The notes below the pieces were generated by a model that was given only the letters and a program-made list of their open reading frames with translations, had not been told where the DNA came from and did not search any database. The translations under genes and the position numbers were made by a program. From Deltaproteobacteria bacterium (lineage in GTDB: Bacteria; Desulfobacterota; GWC2-55-46; JAJCZF01), in NCBI GenBank assembly GCA_029262475.1, contig JAJCZG010000014.1:1-34326 (forward strand): a stretch of DNA of 34,326 bases, read 5' to 3'. Of this stretch, positions 9,349 to 16,455 are shown in pieces (the stretch's first letter is position 1; every line of letters starts with the position of its first letter).

Positions 9349-9399
9349 GTCCACCCCGACTTGAAGATTGAAGACGGAACGAGGGTACGGTTAAGGTAG
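9349..9399 (+). pseudogene. Duplicated 3' end of the hlyD adaptor gene
   Basis: The segment encodes VHPDLKIEDGTRVRLR followed by TAG, identical in protein to the end of the adaptor gene at 8699-8749 but with several synonymous differences. Upstream of it the match fades within a few codons, and there is no start or export signal, so it is a gene fragment. Silent divergence shows the copies are not a very recent duplication. It may be the tail of a second, homologous operon copy or a recombination scar. Confidence 0.75.
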
Positions 9400-9418
9400 G
9401 GGCATTAGTGTGGTTCTG

Positions 9419-9432
9419 ATTCGCACAGCTTT
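9419..9432 (+). repeat. 14-bp direct repeat, left edge of restriction-modification cassette
   Basis: ATTCGCACAGCTTT is repeated perfectly at 11639-11652. The base composition switches from GC-rich to AT-rich immediately after it. It may be a target-site duplication or a recombination junction. Confidence 0.7.
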
Positions 9433-9575
9433 AACAATTCTGAAATTGAAATAATAAGTTATCTTTGGTATTATCGCATTTAAGCTTGAGGCTTAAAAAT
9501 TTACAATATATATTATTAAACATTGCTAAGGTTTTTAATGGTTTAAGAAAGTTGATTGGTTTGCAGGAGTTGAGA

Positions 9576-10535
9576 ATGGATAAGTTACACTGTGTCGAAA
9601 TTTGTGCGGGGGCCGGAGGTCAAGCTCTAGGGCTTGAAGGGGCAGGTTTTGAACCTGATGCACTAATTGAGATTGATAATGCTTGTTGTAATACTCTTAG
9701 ATATAATAGGCCGCTCTGGAATGTTATAGAAGAAGATCTTAATAATTTCAATGGCAATCCATATAAAGGGATAGATCTTTTAGCAGGAGGTGTTCCTTGC
9801 CCTCCCTTTACTAAAGCCGGTAAACAACTGGGGAAGGATGATGAACGCGACCTATTCCCTCAGGCAATCCGTTTGGTTGACGAATGTCGTCCAAGGATTG
9901 TAATGCTCGAAAATGTACGAGGGTTTTTGGATGCAGTCTTTGAAGATTACCGCTGTAATCTAAAACGGCAATTGGAAAAAATGGGCTACATAACAGAGTG
10001 GAGACTGTTAAATGCGTCAGATTATGGTGTTTCTCAGTTAAGACCACGCGTTGTAATAGTCGCTATTAGAAAAGATTTATCGGAGCACTTCTCTTGGCCC
10101 AAACCAAATGAACACAACCCCGTAACAGTTGGAGAACTCCTATACGATCAAATGTTATCAGGTGGCTGGAAAGGTGCCAAAAAGTGGAGAAAGCAGGCAG
10201 ACGAAATTGCACCAACCATTGTCGGTGGTTCAAAAAAACATGGTGGGCCAGATTTAGGGCCAACACGTGCAAAACGTGCTTGGGCAACCCTTGGTGTAGA
10301 TGGTATGGGAATAGCCAACGAGTCACCACAGCATGATTTTGTTGGTAATCCTAGACTTACAATTGAGATGGTTGCTAGATTACAGGGTTTTCCAGATGAC
10401 TGGTTTTTTACTGGTAAAAAAACACCTGCATACAGACAAATAGGCAATGCATTCCCTCCACCAGTCGCTAAAGCGGTTGCCTCAGAAATTAGTAGATGTC
10501 TAACGCATAAGAAGTTTCACGCAGTGGCAAGTTAA
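9576..10535 (+). CDS. DNA (cytosine-5-)-methyltransferase
   Basis: This enzyme transfers a methyl group from SAM to cytosine C5 in a specific DNA site. Conserved motifs are in canonical order: motif I CAGAGG (10-15), motif IV with the catalytic PC (74-75, PCPPF), motif VI ENV (112-114), motif VIII QLRPR (154-158), a target-recognition region (about 175-255), motif IX around R260 and E264, and motif X QIGNAFPPP (288-296). ATG 9576 has GGAG about 6 nt upstream and gives 319 residues. The open frame upstream is AT-rich leader and not coding-like. The gene is markedly AT-rich relative to its neighbours, a sign of horizontal transfer. The HNH gene follows after 9 bp, consistent with a type II system. 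The recognition site cannot be read from sequence. Confidence 0.93.
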   Translation: MDKLHCVEICAGAGGQALGLEGAGFEPDALIEIDNACCNTLRYNRPLWNVIEEDLNNFNGNPYKGIDLLAGGVPCPPFTKAGKQLGKDDERDLFPQAIRLVDECRPRIVMLENVRGFLDAVFEDYRCNLKRQLEKMGYITEWRLLNASDYGVSQLRPRVVIVAIRKDLSEHFSWPKPNEHNPVTVGELLYDQMLSGGWKGAKKWRKQADEIAPTIVGGSKKHGGPDLGPTRAKRAWATLGVDGMGIANESPQHDFVGNPRLTIEMVARLQGFPDDWFFTGKKTPAYRQIGNAFPPPVAKAVASEISRCLTHKKFHAVAS

Positions 10536-10544
10536 GGGCTCAAG

Positions 10545-11135
10545 ATGATTAGACCAAAAGGTGCTCGGACAAAGTTAAGAGAACATTTTCTTAATAATAT
10601 TGGCAAAGTAATGGACGCTAATGAATTGCGTGAAATAGCAGGTGGAATAAGTGAGTGGGCAAGGCGAGTTCGAGAACTTCGCACAGAAGAAGGTTATCAA
10701 ATTTTAACACATAATGACAAGAGCGAATTAAAGCCGGGGCAATATTTGCTCGAAGATTCAAAACCACAGCCAGCTTTTGAGCGTTCTATTTCCAAAGAAA
10801 CAAGAGCGTTTGTCTTAGATAGGAATGGCTTTACTTGCCAGATGTGCGGGGCAGTGGCGGGAGAGTTTCATCCTTACGATCCAAGAAGAAAAACACGTTT
10901 ACATATTGGGCATATTATTGATAAATCTCAAGGCGGAATTGATGAGCCGTCAAATTTACGAGCAATCTGTTCAGTGTGTAATGAAGGAGCATCTAACTTA
11001 ACTTTAGAAAGACCTTCTAACCTAAAACTATTGGCACAAATAAGACGAGCAAAAGGAAGTGACCAGGTTGAAGTCTTAAAGTGGTTAATTCGCAAATACC
11101 CAGAACAAGCAAATAAGTTCTTAGAAAGTGGATAA
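10545..11135 (+). CDS. HNH endonuclease, probable restriction enzyme partner
   Basis: A zinc-finger HNH (beta-beta-alpha-metal) nuclease of 196 residues. Paired CxxC motifs (Cys98/101 and Cys142/145) bracket the catalytic region LHIGHIIDKSQGG with His123, followed by Asn137 in PSNLRAICSVCN. The N-terminal 80 residues are basic and helical and may bind DNA. Its position 9 bp after the cytosine methyltransferase, with the same AT-rich composition, makes it the likely cognate restriction enzyme. That role is inferred from context and not from a recognisable specificity domain. AAGGG sits about 10 nt upstream of the ATG. Confidence 0.85.
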   Translation: MIRPKGARTKLREHFLNNIGKVMDANELREIAGGISEWARRVRELRTEEGYQILTHNDKSELKPGQYLLEDSKPQPAFERSISKETRAFVLDRNGFTCQMCGAVAGEFHPYDPRRKTRLHIGHIIDKSQGGIDEPSNLRAICSVCNEGASNLTLERPSNLKLLAQIRRAKGSDQVEVLKWLIRKYPEQANKFLESG

Positions 11136-11161
11136 ATTACAGTTAGAGAAAGAAACCGTGG

Positions 11162-11174
11162 TGGGCACTGCCCA
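11162..11174. repeat. Short inverted repeat TGGGCA-C-TGCCCA
   Basis: Six-base arms around one base lie in the 87-bp gap between the HNH gene and the next ORF. The core resembles the larger hairpin at 27445-27473 (TGGGC..GCCCA), so both may belong to a dispersed palindrome family. Confidence 0.4.
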
Positions 11175-11222
11175 TCTTTAGGCCAATGCGCCTGCAATAT
11201 AAATATAGTTAGCCAAAAGAAA

Positions 11223-11630
11223 ATGAGTTTTAAAAAAATTGAATACAAAGAATTAAACGCAAGACAAAAAGAAAACTACAACTTTCATCATGTGGCTGCT
11301 GTTTTAGTAGAATATGGGTTTGCTTGCTTGTGGCTAAACGATGATTGGCAAGGAGCTGATTTTATAGCTAACCATGTGGATGGTGAAGTCTTTTTAAAGG
11401 TTCAGCTAAAAGGCAGATTAACACTAGACAAAAAATATCGTGGGAAAAATATATTCGTAGTATTTAGAGAGAACAATCAGTGGTATCTTTACCCACATGA
11501 CGAGATGATGAAAAAATTATTAAAAAAAGGCTTCATGAAGGGTGCAAAAGCCTGGGATGAAAAAGGCAACTATAGCTGGGCACGTGTTCCGAAGACAATT
11601 CTAACAATTTTAAATAGCTATAAAATATAG
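11223..11630 (+). CDS. Putative PD-(D/E)XK-fold protein, third gene of the restriction cassette
   Basis: The 135-residue protein contains a GADF motif (Asp46) followed after about 14 residues by VQLKGR (Gln61-Lys63). That spacing matches the Asp...(E/Q)xK pattern of PD-(D/E)XK nuclease-like folds, in the QxK variant. The N-terminus (YKELNARQKENYNFH) is characteristic of a conserved family of small proteins often found near mobile or defence genes, which I recall as uncharacterised. No transmembrane or signal sequence is seen. AT-richness matches the two upstream genes, and the right-hand 14-bp repeat starts 9 bp after the stop. It may be a second nuclease, an accessory factor or a passenger. 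Nuclease activity is inference. Confidence 0.6.
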   Translation: MSFKKIEYKELNARQKENYNFHHVAAVLVEYGFACLWLNDDWQGADFIANHVDGEVFLKVQLKGRLTLDKKYRGKNIFVVFRENNQWYLYPHDEMMKKLLKKGFMKGAKAWDEKGNYSWARVPKTILTILNSYKI

Positions 11631-11638
11631 ATTGTAAC

Positions 11639-11652
11639 ATTCGCACAGCTTT
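11639..11652 (+). repeat. 14-bp direct repeat, right edge of restriction-modification cassette
   Basis: This is an exact copy of the repeat at 9419-9432. GC-rich host-like sequence resumes immediately to its right. Confidence 0.7.
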
Positions 11653-11718
11653 GCCACGCCTTACCCCGCGTAGAAGAGTGAAGAGCAAACCCTAAGCGCT
11701 GCATTGCGCGTATAAGGA

Positions 11719-11732
11719 GCACACTAGTGTGC
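11719..11732. repeat. 14-bp perfect palindrome after the ABC-2 permease stop
   Basis: GCACACTAGTGTGC abuts the stop codon of the minus-strand permease gene. It resembles the hairpin that abuts the stop of the secreted-protein gene (9270-9283). It may be a weak terminator or a member of the same small repeat family. Confidence 0.45.
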
Positions 11733-12524
11733 CTACTCTCCTACTTTTACCAGCAACCCCTTCTTTTTGATTGTCCTGAAGTTCCATGTGAAGAATAGAA
11801 TCGCTAGTATTATGTAGGCGACGTTCAGGCCCGCGGCCCAAAGTATTTCGTTTAATGGCAGAGCGCCGCCGCTTATGACGGCCCTTAGCCCTTCGAAGAC
11901 GTGCGAGGCGGGGATGAAGTGCGCGATGGTCTTTAGCGGCTCTGGGAGGACGGAGACCGGGTAGAAGACGGCGCTTACGGGCTGAAAGAGAAAGGCGATG
12001 CCCCAGGCCAAAACCTCGGCCTCCTGGCCGAAGCGGAGTATTATGCTCATCGTAACGATACCGACGGACCAGCCCATTATTATGAGGTTTGCGACAAGAG
12101 GAATTAGATCCATGCCGACGGTGAAGATATTAAAGGAATAGAGTATCCACGCGAGGCCGACCAGAACGACCGAGGCGAATATGAGCTTTAAGACACTTAC
12201 GAGCAGGAGCGAGAAGACGTACTCGGCAGGGGATATCGGGGAGATGAAGACGTTAAGAAGGTTCCTCGACCAGGAGTCTTCGAGAAACGATACGGATATG
12301 CCCTGCTGGCTCCGAAAGAGTATATCCCATAGTATGAGCGCGCCGATAAAGAAGGCGACGAAGTTCGGGAGGTCGCCCTTAAAGCGCATAAGGTAGATGC
12401 TTATAAAACCCCAGACGAGGAGGTCGAGTACCGGCCAGTAGAATATCTCCATGAGCCTCGGGAGGCTCCTCTTGTAGAGATAGAGGTGGCGTACGGTATA
12501 GGCGAGTATCCTGGATAAATTCAT
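11733..12524 (-). CDS. ABC-2 type transporter permease
   Basis: The membrane subunit of an export ABC transporter. About six membrane segments across 263 residues and a conserved FxP stretch (FLFQPVSAVFYPVSVLP) place it with the ABC2_membrane family that exports polysaccharides, lipids, drugs or antibiotics. It is the last gene of a three-gene minus-strand operon: the start codon is 6 bp past the stop of the cysteine-rich gene, and the ATPase lies upstream of that. The Shine-Dalgarno is weak (AAGGG at 4 nt, or GAGGAAG further out). The exported compound cannot be predicted. Confidence 0.85.
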   Translation of the reverse strand: MNLSRILAYTVRHLYLYKRSLPRLMEIFYWPVLDLLVWGFISIYLMRFKGDLPNFVAFFIGALILWDILFRSQQGISVSFLEDSWSRNLLNVFISPISPAEYVFSLLLVSVLKLIFASVVLVGLAWILYSFNIFTVGMDLIPLVANLIIMGWSVGIVTMSIILRFGQEAEVLAWGIAFLFQPVSAVFYPVSVLPEPLKTIAHFIPASHVFEGLRAVISGGALPLNEILWAAGLNVAYIILAILFFTWNFRTIKKKGLLVKVGE

Positions 12525-12530
12525 CGGCCC

Positions 12531-12980
12531 TTACGCTTCCTCTTCTTCTCCGTTACCGGGGAGTGTGAAGTTTGTCTTTATATTAAAACCCCTGGCGCGG
12601 AGTGTCTCGCTGTCTTCTCCCTTAAGCACCTTTCTTAACTCATTTTTAGCGACTTCGAGGTTTATTCCCTTAGCGGTAATCTGCTTTAATAGCATCTCGA
12701 AGAGCACCCTCTTTCTGTCGCCGATCTCACTGTCGTCTCGGCGCTTGAAGATCTCCGCACCGCATACGCAGTATTTCAAATGTTCCATCACCGCAAATTC
12801 GCTTCTTTGCAGGGCGACTTCAAGTACGGCGCGCCTCTTCATGGCATGAGTCGCCTCTAAAAAGCTCTCGGGGTCTTTGAAGCACTTTTTGCAGCTATTA
12901 CATGTAGCCGGGAACCTGGTCATTAAAACAACATAAAGTTGGTCCTGAATAGCTCTTAACCTGTTTCCATCGTCGGTCAA
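12531..12980 (-). CDS. Cysteine-rich protein encoded within an ABC exporter operon
   Basis: I do not recognise this 149-residue family. It carries CxxCxxC (Cys27, 30, 33) and, about 40 residues later, CxC (Cys71, 73), an arrangement suited to binding zinc or an iron-sulfur cluster. The remainder is charged and helical, ending in an acidic EEEEA tail; there is no signal peptide or membrane segment. The TTG start at 12980 is supported by AAGGAG 8 nt upstream. It lies 16 bp after the ATPase gene and 6 bp before the permease gene, so it is very likely co-expressed and may be an accessory or maturation factor. That function is inference from position. Confidence 0.7.
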   Translation of the reverse strand: MTDDGNRLRAIQDQLYVVLMTRFPATCNSCKKCFKDPESFLEATHAMKRRAVLEVALQRSEFAVMEHLKYCVCGAEIFKRRDDSEIGDRKRVLFEMLLKQITAKGINLEVAKNELRKVLKGEDSETLRARGFNIKTNFTLPGNGEEEEA

Positions 12981-12996
12981 TTTGTAAACTCCTTAT

Positions 12997-13731
12997 CTAG
13001 CCGTATGTCTTTCCGCGTGCGATCTTCAGGAAAACGTCATCGAGGCTAGACCCCGCGAAGTCTCTCATAATTTCTTCTGGCCTGCCCTGCGCCACGACCT
13101 TGCCTCTGTTCATAAATATCACCCTGTCGCAGAGCTCCTCGACCTCTTTCATATTGTGCGACGTATAGAGTATCGAGAGCCCGCGCTCCTCCTTGATTTC
13201 TTGAAGGAGGGAACGCGTCTTATCTGCAATATCAGGGTCGAGGCTCGCCGTCGGTTCGTCCAGAAAGAGCACCTTGGGGTCGTTTAAGAGGCTTTTGGCG
13301 AGAGAAACCCTGGTGATTTGCCCTGACGATAGCCTCCTCACAGGTACGTCGCGAAGCTCCTCTATCTCGAATTTTTTGAGGAGTTCGGTTATCTTCCTCT
13401 TCCGCTCCTTTACCTCGTAAAGCATGGCGAAGACCGTAAGGTTCTCCCAGACGGTCAGGGCGAATGGCATTGAGATATAAGATGAGGAGAAATTTGCCTT
13501 TGCCAGTATCTCCTGTCGGTGCTTTTTTATGTCAAGCCCGAAGATGCTGACACTGCCGCTCGTCGGCGTTGTGAGCCCGAGGAGCATTTGTAGGGTCGTC
13601 GTCTTCCCTGCGCCGTTTGGGCCGAGCAGGCCGAGTATCTCGCCCTCCATGAGCTCAAATGAAATACCATCCACGGCGCGTACACTACCGAAAACTTTTG
13701 TAAGCCCCTCTACCTGAAGGAGTTTCGTCAT
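12997..13731 (-). CDS. ABC-2 exporter ATP-binding protein with variant Q-loop and signature
   Basis: The cytoplasmic ATPase for the minus-strand exporter. Walker A is GPNGAGKTT (37-45), the signature is LSSGQ (134-138, Ser for the usual first Gly) and Walker B VLFLDE (154-159) is followed by PTASLDP. Where most relatives have a Q-loop glutamine, this protein has an NFSSSYISMPFALTVWENL region, apparently lacking the Gln. That suggests a distinct ABC-2 subfamily. The 244-residue length is normal. It is the first gene of the operon; the ATG has only a weak GGA-type Shine-Dalgarno. The 380-bp region beyond separates it from the divergent glyS. Confidence 0.88.
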   Translation of the reverse strand: MTKLLQVEGLTKVFGSVRAVDGISFELMEGEILGLLGPNGAGKTTTLQMLLGLTTPTSGSVSIFGLDIKKHRQEILAKANFSSSYISMPFALTVWENLTVFAMLYEVKERKRKITELLKKFEIEELRDVPVRRLSSGQITRVSLAKSLLNDPKVLFLDEPTASLDPDIADKTRSLLQEIKEERGLSILYTSHNMKEVEELCDRVIFMNRGKVVAQGRPEEIMRDFAGSSLDDVFLKIARGKTYG

Positions 13732-13930
13732 AAAAATAATTCCATTAGCGAACGTGTACCCCTATGGGTTAAAGAGCTGCCCGTATGCTTAGAGACGCCC
13801 CTGTTGGAGAATAAAAATTTAATATGAGCGCACAGTTACGGTGTGTGCGTGAAAAGAAATCTTTCGTAGTGATTGTAGGGCTTCCGGGTACTTCAGGCAC
13901 GTTTCAGTAACGGCGGTAAGTCCGTTGCTC

Positions 13931-13947
13931 TGTAAAAGTATTTTACA
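13931..13947. promoter_or_regulatory. Operator-like inverted repeat TGTAAAA-GTA-TTTTACA
   Basis: Seven-base perfect arms flank a 3-bp spacer. The right arm coincides with a candidate -35 (TTTACA). Dyads of this size between divergent genes often bind a dimeric regulator; none is encoded nearby. Confidence 0.35.
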
Positions 13948-14056
13948 ATTACTGGATTAATTTTATACCTTTTTGCTCTTAAAAACAAGCCTTGCCAGGC
14001 GTAATTAAAGGCCGGCAGGAAAAAGGCCGTAATAAAGGTTGAAAAATGCGCTATTT

Positions 14057-14084
14057 TTGATAAATTGAAGGTTTCCGGTATAGT
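14057..14084 (+). promoter_or_regulatory. Promoter for glyS
   Basis: TTGATA (14057-14062) and TATAGT (14079-14084) are separated by 16 bp. Predicted transcription starts near 14091, about 20 bp before the glyS ATG. Confidence 0.6.
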
Positions 14085-14111
14085 AAGCCGGACCCCCAAA
14101 AAGGAGAAGGC

Positions 14112-16214
14112 ATGTCTAATAGAGATTTTTTATTTGAGATAGGCACCGAAGAGATACCGGCCGGCTTTATACCAAGGGCGCTCTTAGAGATGGAGACGCG
14201 TTTTAAGCGCGCCTTGGAGAAGGCCCGGATTGAGTACGGAGAAATAGGTACGCTCGGCACGCCGAGGAGGCTTACGCTTACGATAAAGGCCCTATCGGAG
14301 ACGCAGCCCGAAACCAGCTTAGAGGTGCGCGGCCCGAAGGTCGAGGCTGCTTACGGTAAGGACGGAAACCCGACGAAAGCCCTTGAGGGTTTTGCGCGCG
14401 GTCAGGGCGTGGAGCTAACCGATATCGTTACTGTCGAGGCTAAGAAGGGGGCTCACGTTGTAGCGCGCAAGGTTGTAGAAGGCAAGGTGACGATGGATAT
14501 CCTCCCTGAGATACTATCGGCCGTGGTTACGGCAGAGCTATTTCCTAAAGCCATGCGGTGGGGCTCGGGGCGTACCGCCTTCGGCAGGCCGGTACACTGG
14601 ATCGTCGCTCTCTACGGCCCGGATACCGTGGACTTCGAGTACGCAGGCATAAAGAGCGGGAACCGTACGCGCGGGCACAGATTCCTCTCTAACTCTGGCG
14701 GTCCTGTGATAGTAAATGGTATCGACGACTACGCAGACGCTTTAAGAAACGAGTCGGTAATAGTAGACCCGGAGGAGCGGAGGACGATTATAATAGACGG
14801 CTTAAAGCATGAGGCCGACGCCGCAGGCGGGTGTCTCCTTCCCGACGAGGCGCTTATAGACGAGGTCGTAAACCTCGTGGAGTTCCCGGTAGTGCTAAGG
14901 GGCGGTTTCGATAAGAGCTTCCTCTCTCTTCCGAGAGAGGTAATAATAAACGCCATGCGCTCCCACCAGCGTTATTTTTCGCTAACCGACGATAAGGGCG
15001 CGCTCCTGCCGTACTTCCTTACCGTAGCCAATATCGCGGCCAAAGACCCGGAAGTAGTCATAAAGGGTAATGAGCGCGTTTTGAGGGCCAGGCTAAACGA
15101 CGCCAACTTCTACTTTGAGCATGATAAAAAGAAGCCGCTCTCCGAGTGGCTTAACGGTTTAAAGGGTGTAGTCTTTCAGGCGAAGCTCGGCACCAGCTAC
15201 GAGAAGGTCGAGCGCTTTACCGCACTTGCTTTAAAGATTGGCGAGTGGCTCGGCCATAAGGACATGAAAGGGCTAAAGCGTGCCTCTATGCTCTCAAAGG
15301 CCGACCTCGTTACCGGAGTGGTTATGGAATTCCCCAAACTCCAGGGTGTAATGGGTGGAGTTTATGCCGCGATTGACGGGGAAGGCGAAGAGGTAAGTAG
15401 CGCGGTAAGGGAGCACTACATGCCAGTTGCCGCAGGTGCGGAGCTGCCTTCTACAACGACCGGAGCGATAATAAGCATCGCCGATAAGATGGATACCATC
15501 GCCGGGTGTTTTGGCGTGGGGCTAATCCCAACCGGCGCTCAGGACCCGTACGCGCTTAGGCGAGCGGCTATCGGCATAATAGCGATAATTGTCGAGAAGG
15601 GGTTTCAAAACCTCTCTCTCGGCGAACTTATTGGAGCTTCCGTTGCGGGAATTGGTACAAAGCTAACGAGGGAGGGCTCGGAGGTAAAGGCCGATATAAA
15701 AGAGTTCTTTAAGGAAAGGCTTAAAAATCAACTCCTGGCCTCCGACCTCTCATTCGATGTGATAGACTCGGTTCTCTCTACTACTGACTGGGACGGGCTT
15801 GTAGATGCGGTAAAGAGAATACGGGCGCTGGAGGGCTTTAAGGGTAACCCGGATTGCGCGAGGCTCGTCATAGCCTTTAAGCGTGTAACAAATATCCTTA
15901 AGGGCGTGGAGCTCGCGGAGGGCACTGCGCAGAAGCCGGACGTTACGCTCTTTACCGACCCGAACGAAAGCACTTTAGCGGGCCTCTGCCAGAAGATAGC
16001 CCCGGAGATAGAGAAGCTCAGGGCCAAAGGCGACTACGAGGGGGTATTTAAAAAACTCACCTCTATAAAGGAGCCTATAGACGCCTTCTTTGACGAGGTA
16101 ATGGTAATGGTCGACGACGCGGCTGTAAGGGAAAACAGACTAAGACTCTTAAATTCAATACGCTCGCTTTACGTTACGACCGCTGACCTTTCGAAGCTGA
16201 CCACCGCTGAATAG
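14112..16214 (+). CDS. glyS: Glycyl-tRNA synthetase beta subunit
   Basis: The large subunit of the bacterial alpha2beta2 glycyl-tRNA synthetase, which recognises tRNA-Gly while the alpha subunit activates glycine. The 700 residues begin with the diagnostic FEIGTEEIP (7-15). They contain the family blocks RVLRARLNDANFYFE and PTGAQDPYALRRAA, and end in a DALR-type anticodon-binding region. The length is normal and the frame intact. AAGGAG is 5 nt from the ATG. In most bacteria glyQ lies immediately upstream, but here glyS has its own promoter and glyQ is nowhere in the window, so the alpha subunit must be encoded elsewhere. tRNA-Asn follows 165 bp downstream. Confidence 0.96.
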   Translation: MSNRDFLFEIGTEEIPAGFIPRALLEMETRFKRALEKARIEYGEIGTLGTPRRLTLTIKALSETQPETSLEVRGPKVEAAYGKDGNPTKALEGFARGQGVELTDIVTVEAKKGAHVVARKVVEGKVTMDILPEILSAVVTAELFPKAMRWGSGRTAFGRPVHWIVALYGPDTVDFEYAGIKSGNRTRGHRFLSNSGGPVIVNGIDDYADALRNESVIVDPEERRTIIIDGLKHEADAAGGCLLPDEALIDEVVNLVEFPVVLRGGFDKSFLSLPREVIINAMRSHQRYFSLTDDKGALLPYFLTVANIAAKDPEVVIKGNERVLRARLNDANFYFEHDKKKPLSEWLNGLKGVVFQAKLGTSYEKVERFTALALKIGEWLGHKDMKGLKRASMLSKADLVTGVVMEFPKLQGVMGGVYAAIDGEGEEVSSAVREHYMPVAAGAELPSTTTGAIISIADKMDTIAGCFGVGLIPTGAQDPYALRRAAIGIIAIIVEKGFQNLSLGELIGASVAGIGTKLTREGSEVKADIKEFFKERLKNQLLASDLSFDVIDSVLSTTDWDGLVDAVKRIRALEGFKGNPDCARLVIAFKRVTNILKGVELAEGTAQKPDVTLFTDPNESTLAGLCQKIAPEIEKLRAKGDYEGVFKKLTSIKEPIDAFFDEVMVMVDDAAVRENRLRLLNSIRSLYVTTADLSKLTTAE

Positions 16215-16322
16215 GGGGCTACTATAGAGGGCCATGAAAGGCGCAGGGTACGGTAGAAGAGGAGTCAGGAGCTTTATTTGCCGAATTTACCGTGACTTTT
16301 GACTACGGAGTTAATTCTTCAC

Positions 16323-16350
16323 TTGATTTTATCGCCGATTTCTATATAAT
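16323..16350 (+). promoter_or_regulatory. Promoter for tRNA-Asn
   Basis: TTGATT (16323-16328) and a consensus TATAAT (16345-16350) are separated by 16 bp, placing transcription start about 23 bp before the mature tRNA. Confidence 0.65.
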
Positions 16351-16379
16351 AGTTTGATTGGGTTTATTAACCCATCTAT

Positions 16380-16455
16380 TCCCAGGTAGCTCAGCTGGCA
16401 GAGCGGGTGACTGTTAATCACCTTGTCGGGGGTTCGAATCCCTCCCTGGGAGCCA
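16380..16455 (+). tRNA. tRNA-Asn (anticodon GTT), CCA encoded
   Basis: The cloverleaf folds fully: a 7-bp acceptor stem (16380-16386 with 16445-16451), D arm GCTC/GAGC, anticodon stem GGTGA/TCACC around loop CTGTTAA with GTT at 16413-16415, a T arm with GGTTCGAATC, discriminator G16452 and encoded CCA (16453-16455). It is followed by an intrinsic terminator. Its 3' half and terminator recur at 30393-30481, which marks this gene as an integration site. Confidence 0.97.

Larger units (their letters stand above)
13732..14111. other. 380-bp divergent intergenic region between ABC exporter and glyS
   Basis: This region drives two divergent units. It contains the glyS promoter (14057-14084), a 17-bp operator-like palindrome (13931-13947) overlapping a possible further promoter (TTTACA 13942-13947, 16 bp, TATACC 13964-13969), and a 6-bp stem (CGCACA 13829-13834 with TGTGCG 13844-13849). 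Short open frames here look non-coding. No clear minus-strand promoter was identified. Confidence 0.5.

Noticed and set aside
9465-9575. Extension of the methyltransferase gene 37 codons upstream to TTG 9465
   Set aside because: The stretch is very AT-rich and encodes no motif, while ATG 9576 has a Shine-Dalgarno and places motif I at the expected distance from the N-terminus.
13893-14099. A 68-residue minus-strand frame in the glyS upstream region
   Set aside because: It lies across the promoter and palindrome, has no ribosome site and shows no coding character.
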